Shown: positions 21,942 to 35,700 of the stretch, piece after piece
Numbering within the stretch: the stretch's first letter is position 1
Layout: each line of letters opens with the position of its first letter
From: Ottelia alismoides
Taxonomy: Eukaryota; Streptophyta; Magnoliopsida; Alismatales; Hydrocharitaceae
Direction: 5' to 3'
NCBI GenBank assembly: GCA_037367405.1
Contig: JAZKJV010010748.1
Span: 62,001-126,000, forward strand
DNA length: 64,000 nucleotides
The notes under the pieces: model-generated
Databases searched by the model: none
Seen by the model: the letters and a program-made list of their open reading frames with translations, nothing else
What the model was told of the DNA's origin: nothing
Translations under genes and position numbers: made by a program

Positions 21942-24900
21942 TGTTGAGCCGGAATTTTTAGGGATTGGAAATTAATTGATAAATGGAAAATAGGTCGTTG
22001 TTTTTCCCCAAAATCCCGCGTCAACAAAACATTATTTTTTTTAATTTTTGCTACTTATTAACCTGTATAACGGACAGGGTCGAACTCAGGGAGGCTACAA
22101 TTCCCGAGGGTTATTCAATTAATCGAAAATCAATCAAGAGAAAACAGGAATCTCAAAGGACAACTATACTTGGTTTTTGTGATTTTTTTAATATTTTTAT
22201 TTTTTTATTTCTAATTTTTTTATTTTCTGATTTTCAAATTTTTAGTGATTTTAATTTTTCAATTTTTTTTATTTTCAAAAATAACACGATGCAATATTCA
22301 CAAGATTAAAAATACGCACACCAACTCTTTTTACAATTTTCAATTAGTAAAAAATGTTCAAAAAACCAAAGAAAATATTTTTGGGTTTTAAAAGTTTTGA
22401 AATGTTTTTGAGAAATTTTGTGGAATTTTCAGATGTTTTTGTATTTTTCTAAAAATTAAACAGTGAGAAAATAAGAAAATGTGCACATCCTGGAGTAATT
22501 TGCAATTTAAAAATCTTTTAGATGCCCAAACTTCTGGAAATTATTTTTAAAACAAACTAGAAACCATTATCTACAAACAGGAACTGAAATCACAATTTTT
22601 CAATTTTTGTAGAATTTTTTTATCATTTTTATAAGATTTTTGATGTTTTCAATTTTTTTGGGTTTTATAAATAATTAATGCATGAAAATTGGTCAGAAAT
22701 TAAAAGACAACGAAATACAATTACTCTAAATTTTTTTAGAATTTTTGGAGCTATTTTCGAATTTTTATGAATTTTCGAATTTCAAGAAGACAAAAAGGCA
22801 CTGTTTTTGATTTTTTAATAATATCAAATGAAGTCAAAATGCTACGAAAATTTTATGCTAGGAAAATAATCACATCAGGAGCATAGCATAATTTTCTCAA
22901 AATTTTTGGATTGCAAATAATATTTATTTCAATAAAAGAGAACACACCAATTAATGTTCTGCAGTTCAGGGACTAGAGTGTAAATACTGAGAATGTTTGT
23001 ACTGAAATGTAAAGATGCAAAGTTTTTATCTCAATAAATAATAAAAATAAACAGAGAGATCAAATATGCAATTTTACCAATATGTCTTGTGCATGGCATG
23101 TGCTCTGGAGGATGGCAGGGATGTTTCTTGCAATTCTTATTACCTCCGGGGGGCAACTGTAAATTTCCCCTTTTTTTATCAAAACCCTAAGGGTGCGTTC
23201 TTGTATCGGGTTAAACCACCCCAAGGGTGGTTTAACTCCCCTACCCCATATTTTCTCCCTCCACGTGGGTCCCACTTTTTATCTTTTTAAAAAAATTAAA
23301 TAAATCAATTCTCCATCATCAATTCAATCAAAAAATAATATACTATACCATAATATCATATAAAAATTATAAACTACTCCACTTCAACTCACTTTTTCAA
23401 ATTCCAATACAATCACAAAACAATAACTCTAATTTTTTCAAACTCCAATACAATCACATCACCCCAAACCCATTTCTAACCCACCCCCGGTTTAACCCTC
23501 TATCCAAACACCAAAACCCAAAAATGGGTTACCTGCAACCAGTTTAACCCACCTAAACCCACTATCCAAACACCCCCTAAGGGTTCTGTTTCCTTTCACG
23601 CACAAGGGGGAGGCAACCAGGGGGCCGCCGCCCTTCTTCTTCCACGCGGTGGGCGCGTGTCGCGCGCGCGCGCGGCCGCGCGAGGCGGCGCCGCGACGGG
23701 GCGAACTGGAGCGGGGGCGAGAAGGCGGGTGGTCTTCAACGGCGGAGGAGGATCGCGAGCAAGATGGGGACGCCGCCCCTTGCCTCTTCAAGCAGCGAGC
23801 AAGGGGGCAGAGGTCGATGCGGCAGGCGGCGCCTCTCGACGGCGTGGCTGGCAGGCGAGGCGCTGCGGCGGCGAGCGACCGCGCGACCTGGCGGTGATAG
23901 GGCGCCGCACTCGCGGCTGACTTCGGGCGGCAAGGGATCGGCGGCGCGGAGGGGGCCTCGCGGGGGGGACTTCGGGCGGCGGAGCGGCACCAGGAGGGAG
24001 CGGCGCGGGGCAGCGCCGCCAGGCACGGCAGCAACAGGGGGTGGCGGTGGTGCGAGAGCGGCGCGGCGGTGGCACGCGCACGCCAGAGGAGGACTGCGCC
24101 GCCACCTGGTGATGGAGTGCTGATGGCGGGGGGCGGCGGGGGTTGGCAACCCCGCTGCCTGCTGCGATTTTTTTCTTTGTTTTTTTTTGTTTTTTTTATT
24201 TTTTTAATGTAAATAGTAAAAAAAATGTTAGAAGGAAAAGCTTTTTTTTAATATTTTTCAAATCCAAAAAATAAGAAAATGAGGAAGGATATAGATTTTT
24301 TATTTTTAGAATTTTTTTATTTTTTTTAATTACCTGCAAAACAAATGTTAGAGAGAATAGAGATTTTTTTTGTTTTTTTTATTTATCCTGCAAAACAACC
24401 GTTAGAGAACAAACAGAGGAAATAAAATTATTTATCTACAAATCAGAAAAAATGAATGAGGATCCGGCGGACATGAGGGGTTCGAATCCGATCTTCGGCT
24501 ACCGTACATGGCCGGAGTTGAGAGTTCGTGGACGATAGAATAGAACGCGTGGGGATCGAGAAAGTGAGATGAAAAATCGAGTCGGTGGCGGATCAAATCG
24601 AGATGAATTTTTTTTAGATCTAGAGAAATAAAAATGACGAAGAAAAATACGACAAAATAAAATACGATTAAACTAAGATAAAAATGCGAATAAACTACGG
24701 ATCTCACCTTAGGAGCGGAAAATGGACCGTGATCGCCTCGACAAGGCCGACTCGCTGTCACTGGGCGGCTCGGAGGCTAGGCACAATTCTCAACGAAATT
24801 TTCTCTCGGAGATCGGGCTCCTCTCTCTAAAGATTAATCAGGTTGGAATGATGGAGAAGGAGCCATATAAATAGAAAAGAGATGAATTTTGAATTTTGAA

Positions 24901-25400
24901 TTTTTTTGGATAAGAGATGAATTTTTGATTTTTTGGTGGAAGAGATAACATGAGAGATAAAATAGAAAGATAAAATTATTTACAAAATTATCTAATTTTT
25001 TTGAATTTTCGTAACTTTATTTATTTGAATTAAAAAATGTTATTTTTTTATTTTTTTAAAGATGGTTAGTTAAAAATAGCAACTATATACATGTACTATA
25101 TACATATATGGTATTATATACAAGGGTTAAATAAGGAAATTAGCCTTTTTTTGTTTTAGGAATGTTATTATTATTATTTTATTATATTTATTTTTATTTT
25201 AAATAATTAGTAAAAATATTTACAAATATATATACAAATACAATATGCACAAAATACAAGGGAAAATTGCACAAACCACCCCAGAAAACCAACTTTTCAA
25301 CCGTAACTTCAAAAATTATGAAATCACAGTCATTTTGAAGATAATTTAATTTAGAATTCAATGGAAGTGATATTTGTTCAATTTGAGATCATATGGAGCC
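21942..25400 (-). repeat. Element B 3' LTR, first part (to the insertion site of A)
   Basis: It begins tgttgagccgg on the plus strand and matches 53909 onward, apart from the MITE at 23191-23577 and scattered substitutions. The stretch 23630-24150 is very GC-rich with a (CG)n run. It ends gagcc at the insertion site of element A. Confidence 0.92.
23191..23577. mobile_element. Tourist-like MITE inserted in one LTR of element B
   Basis: This 387-bp segment is absent from the equivalent place in the right LTR (55168-55171, ccctaagggtt). Its ends are inverted, gggtgcgttcttgtat and, on the reverse strand, ggggtgtttggata. It is flanked by TAA (23188-23190 and 23578-23580), the usual PIF/Harbinger target. 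Internally it repeats ggtttaac/gttaaacc motifs and has no coding region. Confidence 0.85.
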
Positions 25401-28400
25401 TGATGAATCCACATTTCATCATCTTTATTCTATCATTTTGGCACTAAAAACCCTAGCAAATGCCTGTAAATAGCATTAAAACCATCATCTTAGCATCCAT
25501 GCATGTGCATTCAGATAGTGTACAAAACACTGTAATTAAGGCCAAAATTATAGAATAAATAAAGAAAAGAAAAAAGAATAAAATATTGTAAATATTTTAT
25601 GACCCAAAACCCCCGAGACCTAGGCATCTCGATGAATAGGTCGACAAGGAATAAAGTAGGGGGAGATAAGGGCCAAAATACAGATAAAATACCTATACAT
25701 TTTATTCATTCTTTATTCATTTTGGGACCTATTTTTGGTTCCACTTTTTATACTTCAAATAAAGAAACTTTGTACATGAAAGTTGTAGATAATAAAATAA
25801 AGAAAAATACAAAATTGATCTCACAGAAAAATAATGTACAGATAAAAAGTTATGGTCTGAATAAAAATCCAGAATGCCAACTTCCCAGACCTGTATCTCA
25901 CAAATAAATACTCCAAATGCAGCCTACTCACCTTTAATTGTATATAGAATAAAATAATCTATCCAATGGTGGTGGTTTCGCATTTGGCGGAGCTACGGTT
26001 TGAAAGTTGAGTTTTGGACCCTCATTGTATAAGTGTACAGATTAAAATATTCACTTTATTCCTTATTCATTATTTATCCGATTTATATTTTTATAAGGTT
26101 GTAAATATTATTTATAATAATTATGTACATTAAAATCAGAATAAAAACATAAATAAAACTCAAAGAAAAATACTTGTATATATTATAATACATAGGTATA
26201 GTACAGGTATACATACATACACAAATAATACTTTCATTTTTATTAAGTGTACAAAATAATTCAGAAAAATAAAATAAAAAGGTATTTATGTACATAAAAG
26301 TATTTTATGTTTTAGAAAAATGATAAATAAAAATAATAAAATTAAAATACACAAAATAAAAATAAAATACTTAAATATATAGATATATATACTATAAAGG
26401 GCATAAATGCAAACTTGTAAAAATACGTCTCATAAAAATAAATAAAAATCACAGAAAAATTCTTCATAAAAAAACATTTTTTATTTTATAACCTAACATC
26501 AAAAAATTCATTTACTATTTTATTTTGATTTTTTAAATAATTTCTACTCTGAGTTTCCTGGTTGGTTCACGTGGACCAACCAGGCGCGGTCTAGAGTTGA
26601 CCCCGGTCAACTCCTCGACCAAAGTCTGCCACCTCTGACGCCCGCGATTTTGCCCCATTTTCAAGAAATTCTCGCGCTCGATCCGCTTGTCCTCACGCCT
26701 TGATTCCTTCTCGGAAGTTCATCCCTGATATCCACTCTCCCACGCCATATCTTCGGATCCAGCCATATCTTCATGATGCGCGCGTGGAGCTCGCTTGAAG
26801 AAGACGCCATCGCCTCCTACTAAAACCACCCGCCGCCTTCGAGCCCAAGTTTGAACCCTCCTAAGCCTTTAATCCTCCTCCCTGTAGCGCTTCTTGTGTA
26901 GCCGGAGGTGACAGCTCCGCATCCACACCTTCAGGCGAGTCGAGGAGGCTCTGTAGCGGCTCCGCCACCTCCGCCGACCACCGGCGTCGAGGTTCCACCA
27001 CCTCAGGTCCTCAGCCTTCGAGGTTTGCCCTTTTCCCTTTTCTTTTCGTTTCATTTCATTTCCCTTAGCTTCCGCATCGAAAACCCCAAAAAAAATCCGA
27101 GTTTCGTCGTTTGATTCGCTCCCCATCGTTCATCGCCGGAGTGCACCTCCGGCTGTCGTTCCCTCGCCTTCCACCGATCACCTCCGACCGTCCCTACGCC
27201 TCCGCGAGACCCAGGCAATTTGCCCTGGGCCTTCTCACCTTGTTTTGCAGGTCAAAGCGCAGTCAACGTACCTGGAAGGCATTTTGCAGCTCTCGCCGGA
27301 GATACCTGGAGCTCCGAGCTCCGCCGCCTTCGCGCCAGCACATCGAAGCATCTCCGACGAATCTAAGCCTCCCAGCACATAGACGGACCTCCCAGGAGTC
27401 TTCTGGTCGATTTTGAGCCCACGCTGCAGCCGGAGACCCGAGATCTTGAGCTGGGAAGTTCGCCTCGCCGGCGAGCGTCCCTGTTCTTCCTCGTTGCCTC
27501 CTCACCGTTCGATCAGGAGCCCGCTCCAGACTGCTTGTCAGCCGTCAGATCTTGGCACGCGTCGTCCGTCGATCTCTTCGCCAGATCTGATCTCCACCGC
27601 TGATCGCCGAACCGTCATCGTGCGTTGTGCGCGCGCCACGTGGATGAGTGAGCGGCCCTCCGCCGTTCGATCGCGCACGAGGAGATAAGGCGTGGGTATT
27701 TTGCACTCTTCCCCTCGCCAGATTTTGTAATTTTTAATTAGTCCAAGAATTTTAAGCTGTAGTTTAAATATTTTTGTAACATTTGCAATTAGACCCCTGT
27801 AGTTTTTGTATTTGCACTCAGGTCCAATCCACGTCACCTCACGTGCCCGTGCGCGTGAGGGGGCTGGGTATTTTGCAGGGACCCCCCTGGGGTTTATTTA
27901 TTTCGCTTAAGTCCATGAATGTTTGCTTTAAGTTGTAATATTTTGGAGAAACTGCATTGAACCCCTTGGAACTTTGTAATATTGCAAAAATACCCCTTCC
28001 AGGCGCGTGCGAGTCACGCGCCCTGGTGGGTAAATTGCTCAGATACCCTTGCGGGTTTTGTTATTCATCTTTAATCCTTAAAATGCAAGTTTCAGTGTAA
28101 ACTTTTGTGGAAAAATTGCGTGTATGCCCCTGGATGTTTGATATATTGCATATATGCCCCTGCCAGGACTGTTTAATGTTTGGATGTTTGTTCTAATTAT
28201 TTGATCTATCATTTTAACTCCCAAATTTCTCAAATTTTGAACTTAAGCTCCTGGACATGTGTACTTTCACGCCACATATTTAGTTTTTGATTTTATCTTA
28301 TCTTCATATTTATTAAAAATCAAAAACTTGCTCTTTGTGCACTGTCTAGCTTAGAAAATACCAAAAAAATAGTAAAACACCTTTAAAAACTCCAAAAAAA

Positions 28401-29258
28401 TTACCTAGTGTCTATTTTATCCTATTTTAGTGTCAGTTCGAAAACCACTAAAAATCTCAAAAGAAAAACTTAAAAAAATTCAAAAAGACTCAAAAACTTA
28501 AAAAAAAATCCAAAAAATCAAGGAAAACTCTAAAAAATACAAACTCAGTTTCTGTTTGTTCCTTATTTTGTCCTTTTTCTTTGAAAAATAGTGTGAAAAT
28601 TTTGAGCTACTGGTTGCTATTTTTAAATCTCATTTTATTCACAGCCAGCCTTATTTGCACTGTTTTGCTTTATTTCAGTATTTAAAAATACCAAAAACAC
28701 CTTGAAAATTTTCCAAAAATCACAAAAACAGTAAAAAACCCTAAAAAGATTAAAAACAATTTGTTTCTGAATTTTTGGTAATTTTTACTTAGTTTTATAA
28801 ATATTCTATCTTGTCTTTTATTCCATTGTCTTTAAATTCCAATATTGAAAAAGAAAAAGAAAAAGATAAAATATAAAATTATAAAAATCAGAAAATTAAA
28901 AATCAAAATACAAAACAAAAAAAAATTAAAATAAAAAAAATTAAAAATTAAAAACCCACAAAAATTGTAGTTGCTTGCTTGCTTAGTGTAGACACTTTAC
29001 ACACACACACTTGTGCTTACATCTGCTTGAATTACCCTGCTTGCTCCCTGTGTTCGAACTCTCTGCATACTTGCTTGCTATACATTTTGTGCAGAGTTAA
29101 AAATAAATTTTAACTCCACATTATTTCTAATTTATTGATCTTTAGTGTGGGTTAATTGTTGATTAAATACATGTTTCATTTGAGAGTCGCCACAGCGACG
29201 GTTGTCTCCGCCTTGTGTGAGACACCAATTTAGGCTCTAGTGAAATCAGTGTCTATCA
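25401..29258 (+). repeat. Element A 5' LTR
   Basis: This 3,858-bp LTR has TG...CA ends. Its first third is AT-rich; 26550-27690 is GC-rich and includes palindromes with G-box and W-box cores; 28430-28960 is A-rich low-complexity sequence. Open frames of about 80-100 codons in the GC-rich part occur equally in the other LTR and match nothing known. Confidence 0.95.
26557..26613. promoter_or_regulatory. Palindrome pair in the A LTR (G-box and W-box cores)
   Basis: A 28-bp palindrome with a CACGTG core (26557-26584, one mismatched pair in this LTR) is followed by an inverted pair of TTGAC cores (26594-26613). The same structure, with the first palindrome perfect, is in the other LTR at 41007-41063. 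CACGTG is bound by bZIP/bHLH factors and TTGAC by WRKY factors. Use by the element is inference. Confidence 0.45.
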
Positions 29259-29260
29259 AA

Positions 29261-29278
29261 TGGCGCCGTTGACGGGGA
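29261..29278 (+). promoter_or_regulatory. Element A primer binding site (tRNA-Asp)
   Basis: The sequence tggcgccgttgacgggga starts two bases after the LTR. It is complementary to the 3' end of plant tRNA-Asp except for one base. This is where reverse transcription would start. Confidence 0.88.
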
Positions 29279-30737
29279 GCAACAGCGAGTAGTTTACATT
29301 TTGATTAACTGTGTGTTTGTTTACCATAGCATTATTTTCCATCTCTTGCAGTTTTGATATATCTTGTTGAGCTATCTGACCATCTCTTTTCTTGTCTTCT
29401 TGCGAGGGACCGCAGAGCAAGGCGGATTGCCTAGGTGATCCGGAGCAGCCTTGAGAAGCGGAGCCGGCCTTCTTGGGCCAAGCCGGCAGGAGAGAGCAGG
29501 AGGAGTGAGAGAGAGTGATTGGTTTAGCTTGCATTTTATTTCTGTGAGAGAGTGACTTTTATCATTTGTAATAATACAGGTACATTCGGACTTGGACATT
29601 ACCGGGCCTAACTTCCAAGTGTTTGTTCACTTGGGGGCTCACCGCGGTTTTTGTGTTTTTTGCGGTTTTCTCGCCTTCATTTCTATTTGTTTCACGAGGA
29701 TTTAGCCCCTAGACATAGGAATTTTTGTTGACTGTGACGAACTAAGAAGCTAAGGCCCAATCCCTAATATCTTGCCTGCACCTATAGAACGTAATTGGAC
29801 TTGGCTAAAATTCACTTGAAAAAGCTATTTGACTTGGACTAGAGGCCACGTGCCGCGAGCCCACCCTGTTAAGCGCTACTCCTGAACTCGAGTGTGTCGA
29901 GAAGAGGAGGGGTGAGCCAAGACCGGACTCCGGACTCTTTTCTTTGTCATAGCTACTTGTTCTTTACGTTAATAGAAGTTGCTCATCTTAGGACGATTTC
30001 CTCGTGCATGCATATAGGTAGTTTAAATTATTGTCTTTCAATTATGCGCGGATCACTTTGCATGTAGAGTGCTGGCGACAAGGTACGCATTTCTATCCCT
30101 GCATGCATCATAGATTTTGACCGCGCATCGGCTTTTCCGCTTTCCTCCCCCAGTTTTATTGAATTTTAATAACAAGGAAATTGGAAAATTCGTTAGACGA
30201 TGTTTGCTCAGAAAAACACCTAAAAAAAGTGAAAACAATAAAAATTGGGACTGCTAATGCAAACTCGACCTTAAAACTCATCCCACCAAAAATTTTGTTT
30301 TGGGAGAGTAATCCCCTCCTTGTTTGATTTATCTGCTGCGAGAGAGTGCCTCGACACTAGGATAGAGCCACATCTGAAATTTTAGTTGACTACTGGTCGT
30401 GGTTAGTCGTTCTCCAGTGAGGATCTCTCCGGTAACCGGTAAAGCGGACCGCGATATCCTTAACAGATTGAATTAGCGGGAGCAACCGGGTTACGGTCCG
30501 CAATTCATACTGGCTGGGAAAGATCTGACGTGGATTGGGACAGTCGGCTAGGAAAGTAGGATACCTAACAGCTCGCTCTAACGCTCTGATAGATTGACTG
30601 ATCACCTAATAAAAATTGACAAGATAACAGACCGAACTCTCACGGTCATCAGCTCAAGTGTTGAGTAGGTGAAGCTGGGGTTTTGACTTATCATCCTGTT
30701 TGCATTCCAGATCTCATCCGCCTTTCTCTAAATCAAG
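29279..30737 (+). other. Element A untranslated leader
   Basis: There is no open frame of note between the primer site and gag. Parts of it (around 29400-29490) are recognisably related to the leader of element B. Packaging signals would be expected here, but I cannot point to one. Confidence 0.7.
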
Positions 30738-32707
30738 ATGATGGGATGGAGATCTCTTAGGCCGACTTTGTCGGCACCGTTATCCCGCACTCCGCCTTAT
30801 TCATCTAGGAATACCTCGGAGAGTCCGCTCTCCGAGCCTGAGTTTACATCCACCCTGTTCCCCCTCGACCACCCTTCTCATTCTCCTTCCATCAGTCCAA
30901 GAGTGTCTGAATACAGTGCATCACAGTGTTCCGCTCATTCGACAGCACCTGAGATGGCCTCTTTTGCTTTTTCAGAAAATCCAGCCATGGCAGACAGAGG
31001 CGAGCATGAAGATGATCATGAGCACCCTCCATTCTTGTTTGATCAGGCAGCCATCAATAATTCCTTGTTAGCATCCCTGGAGACTATGCAGAGACAGATC
31101 CGTGACAGGGCACTTTCATGGGTGACCTTATGAGGGAAATTGCTCAGATGAGAGAGAACCGAGCTGGCGGAGCAGGTGGAGGAGGAGGAGGACCAGACGC
31201 AGGAGGAGGCGATCCAGACGGCGAGAGACCGCCACAGACTATCATGAGGGAATTGCACAACCCAGCTGCATCCCTCACTCACCGATGGATTCGACTCCCG
31301 CCCATCCACGGAGATTTCGAGCTTCGGCCCCACACTATCCAGCTGCTACCCAAATTCCATGGGTTGCCGACCGAAGAGCCGCACCTCCACCTCCAAGAAT
31401 TCGAGATGATTTGCAGCACCATCCATGATCGGTTGATGACCGAGGACACAATCAAGATGATCGCCTTTCCACTCTCTTTGGTTGACAGAGCCGCCTATTG
31501 GCTCAAACATCTTGGGCGTTTCGTCGACACATGGGCAGATCTCCGGACCGCATTCCTGAAGAAGTACTATCCTCTCGGCCGGACCAACGCAGCTAGAGCA
31601 ATGATCAGCAACTTCGTCATGATCCCAAACGAACAATTCCACGAAGCCTGGGATCGATTCAGAGAGCTCATTGACAGGTGTCCACATCACGACATCTCCA
31701 AGCCCAACCTGGTGCAGAGTTTCTTCTGCGGGCTGACACCGGAGCTGCAGGGGCTTGTCAACGCTTCTTGAGGATCCTATTTTTCTAAGGGTGAAGATGA
31801 TGTCTGGGCCATCTACGAGGGCATGGCAGAAAATTCTACGGTGATGGCTCAGGCCCGTGTCTACACCCAACAAAAGCCACCGCAAGGATGCGGAACATTT
31901 CAGAGGATCGCTCGCATCGATGCCGGTCCCAACACAGTGTCGGTAGCCGCAGCCCAAGCCGAATCAACCGCAGCCGACATGGGCATCATTAGTGAGAAGC
32001 TGGACCGCATGGAGATCCTCGAGAAAAAACAGAATCAAGGCATGGCCCAGATGGACCAAATTGCCAAAGTTATGAGTGACCTAAAAACCCAAATGCTATG
32101 CATTCAGGAGGCCCAATCTCATGCCCAACAGCCTCCTAGGTCACAAGTTGCCTCTAGCAGCAGCAACCCCAACCAGGGCTCTATCTCGTACCGTCAGGTG
32201 AATCACATCCAGGCAGAGCCGGTTCCGTTGTTGCAGTACCACCCAGAGCAACCGCCATCTTCTGACACGCAGATGGTGGTTTATCAGCCAGAGCAGCCAC
32301 TGGCAGTTCTTCCTCCACCCTCCTTCGGGCAGGACCCATTGATGGAAGTCAATGGGATTTGGTATGACCGATACCCCCAGCCCGCAATTCGTAGGGATCA
32401 CCCCGGATTCCGGTGAGGAAGTGGTGGATCCTCGTCCCAGCAGCATCCTCCTGCCCAAGGACAGCAGAGCAGCCAGCAGACACAGCAGCAACAGCCCCAA
32501 TATGCCCATTATCAGCAATACCAGAATGGTCCTCGTCCCTCCTATCAGGGACAGCAGTGGAGGCAGCGACAGCAGCCTCAGCAGTCTTATCACCAGCCTT
32601 CCCCCCAGTATCAGCAGCAACAGCAGCAGCCCCATTTACAGCAGGGACAGACATCCGGTTCTCAGGGTCCAGCCTTTGAGAACCCAGCACTCGATGATCT
32701 TGCCCGC
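30738..32707 (+). pseudogene. gag: gag of element A, broken
   Basis: This encoded the structural coat protein of the cytoplasmic virus-like particle. The capsid-like part at about 31200-31770 shows the Ty3/gypsy gag pattern (PPIHGDFEL, AYWLKHLGRFVDTWADL, FLKKYYPLGR). A Gln-rich stretch follows at 32410-32640. The N-terminal part from 30738 is in a different frame and ends at 31133, so a one-base change near 31100-31110 split it. Two in-frame TGA stops follow, at 31769-31771 (where B has Cys in a homologous 'GGS' context) and 32414-32416. After the second stop the same frame stays open into pol, so gag and pol were one frame. The start is the first ATG pair after the leader and is only probable. 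Confidence 0.85.
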
Positions 32708-35700
32708 TTGCTATCTGAACAGCGAGCATCTTTCAGGCAAGAAATGGATGAATTCCGGCAGGAAATGAGGGAGATCATGAAAGGCAAGGCCGCCATACCC
32801 GCTCAGATTGAACCTAACCCTAACAATCTGAAAAGGAAGTCTGAGCAGGTAGAGTTTACAGAGGATACCTCTCCTAGTGATCATGTGAGTGACATATCTT
32901 ATTCCTATCATGATGCTGATTTTGTTACTACTAGGAGCGGTAGGATGCCAGCCGGCGGCGCCTCTTCTGAGCGACAACCAGAGGAAGGATCAGGAGCGCC
33001 AGAGGAGCAGAGGAGCGGTGCTGATGCCGCTCATGATGATGTTGACGGTGGTGCTGATGCCACCCATGATGAAGTCCAGGACGACGGTGCTGAGACCGTC
33101 GTGATACCAGATGAAGACGGTGGTGCTGATGCCACCATTTTTGATGCAGAACCAGAGAGCGGTGCTGAAGCCGCAGATGCAGGTGCCGGTGGTGGTACTG
33201 AGGCCACCACCTCTACTTTTGTTGAGTCTCCCACTGTGATGTTACCACATTTTGTATCTATGGACTGTGGTAACAAAAAGAACAAAAATATGAATAAAGG
33301 AAAGGTTCCTGTTCAAATTGCAGATCCATATGTGTTGCATGATGATATTTGTGTGGATTCTCCATCTTCACAGGCACAGGGACCGTTTCCTAGTCCTCCA
33401 TCTGAGGAGGCCCCTACCATCCCCTTCCCTGAGGCACTCCGCCGGGCGAAGGGGAATAAAAAAGAAAATCCTAAAAAGAACCAGGAGGTAGAGTTCGGCA
33501 ATCAGATGATTGACAGATTTCACATTCAGCTAACTCTACGAGAAGCGTTTGAGCATATCCCTTTCTTCAAAAAGAATTTGAAAGAGACAACCACTGTCAA
33601 AAGAAAGCGGAGGCACAGAGACCAAATCCATATGCTCACTCATGATACTTGCTGCACCATTCAGAACAAGCTGCCAGCCAAGCGACCAGACGCAGGAGCT
33701 CCCTATGTCAGATGCGAGATTCAAGAGCAGCAATTTGATCGTACTCTATTAGACAGCGGCTCCTCAATTAACCTCCTTCCGGCAGCCTTACTCAAGCAGT
33801 TCGAGTTTGGCCCTCTTCTTCGAAGCAGAACGGTCCTTCAGTTTGCTGATAGGTCGATAAAGAGGCCAAAGGGGTTATTGAAAGACGTGGTCGTTACCAT
33901 TCAGGGATTGAAATTCCCCGTGGACTTCGTTGTGTTGGACATGGAGATCCCTGAGTCGGTAACTGATGCCCCCATCATATTAGGACGCCCATTCTTGGCC
34001 ACAGCCAAGGCGGTGACCGACCATGATTGTGGGAAGGTATGCTTTCGCGTAGAGGGCGAAACCATACAAATAGAGACGATCGAGGAAACCAGAGCCAGAG
34101 AGTTAGAATGCTCCGAGCAATCTAGTGAAGCCGCGCAGATGACAGAGGAAGAGCTAGACGTCCACCAGGTTCGTGATTTCGAGATGACTGACGATGAATC
34201 TAACTGGAAAGACCCTGTGGCACCGACTCTCGCCTTGCCTACAGATTCATTGTATCGCAAGCTCATGGCAATCGAGAGCCGGGAGAGCACATTCCTGGAT
34301 ACGGATACACCTGAGGCTGACAGTGTGGTGACGAGTGGTGCCGATGATTTCAATTCTTGTTCTTCTGCTTCTGATCCCTCGTATTCAGATATTGAATGGG
34401 CCTATTTCGATGATCCGTTGTCTTGTCTGATTCATTCTGAGCCAACAACCGTGACAGAGTGCGAGCCCGTACAGTTTATTGATAATTTAGTCAGCCGCCT
34501 TTCGTCAGAAATTCAAGCAGAGCGAGAGTTCTCTCATGCAGACCTGGTCGCATTCACCCAGACATATCAGAAGCCAGATCTGCCACCTCCCAGTTGTCCT
34601 GAACGGAAACCTCTACCGCAATCAATGAAGTATAGATTCCTTGCAGGTGAGCCAGAAATGCACCCAGTCATTATCTCAGCAGATTTGACTGGAGAACAAG
34701 AATCTCGTCTGATGGAGGTTCTTGAAAGAAACCGCAAGGAAATCGGTTGGAATATAGCTGATCTCAAGGGGCTGAGCCCGAAGCTGTGCTCCCACCACAT
34801 CTATCTTGAGGATGACGCTAAGCCATCGCGTGAGTTCCAGCGACGGCTGAACCCGAATCTTCGAGAGGTCGTCATGAAAGAAATTTCGAAGTGGTGGAGC
34901 GCTGATTTCATCTATCCCATCTCCGACTCTAAATGGGTAAGTCCGTTACATGTGGTACCCAAGAAGACGGGTGTCACTACAGTTGTCAATGAGTCTGGAG
35001 AGGAGATCGCTACCAGAGTACCAACTTCTTGGAGGGTCTGTGTGGACTACAGACGATTGAATGAGGCCACTAAGAAGGATCACTTCCCGCTGCCCTTTCT
35101 TGATCAGATTATCGAGCGGCTAGCCGGGAAGAGCCATTATTGTTTTCTTGATGGGTACTCTGGATATAATCAAGTGGCCATTGCGCCCGAAGACCAGGAG
35201 AAAACGACATTCACCTGTCCGTTTGGGACATATGCTTTCAGACGAATGCCCTTTGGTCTATGTAACGCTCCGGCGACATTCCAAAGGTGCATGTTGTCCA
35301 TCTTCTCGGACATGGTGGGTGACTGTTTAGAGGTCTTCATGGATGACTTCTCGGTCTATGGCGACGGGTTTGATGCTTGTCTTGACTGCCTAGATCGTGT
35401 GCTGAAGCGCTGCATAGAGGTCAATCTTGTCTTATCCTGGGAGAAGAGTCATTTCATGATGACTCAAGGGGCGGTCCTTGGGCACATCGTCTCCAACAGG
35501 GGCATGGAGGTCGATCCCGCCAAGGTGGATATCATCAGAAAACTCAATCCACCGTCCAACTTGCGTCAGTTACGGTCTTTTCTGGGGCATGTCGGTTTCT
35601 ACCGACGGTTCATTCAGGACTTCAGTCGAATTGCCCGACCGCTCACTGACTTGCTGACCAAAGACACCGAGTTTATTGTGAATGATAAGTGTCTTGAATC

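Noticed and set aside
23492..24034. Ala/Arg/Pro-rich open frames in the GC-rich block of the B LTR (also 55186-55738)
   Set aside because: Frames are open on both strands because of high GC, match nothing, and sit in an LTR.
27111..27688. About 90-100-codon frames repeated at 41561-42138
   Set aside because: Identical because they lie in the two LTRs of element A; no recognisable product.
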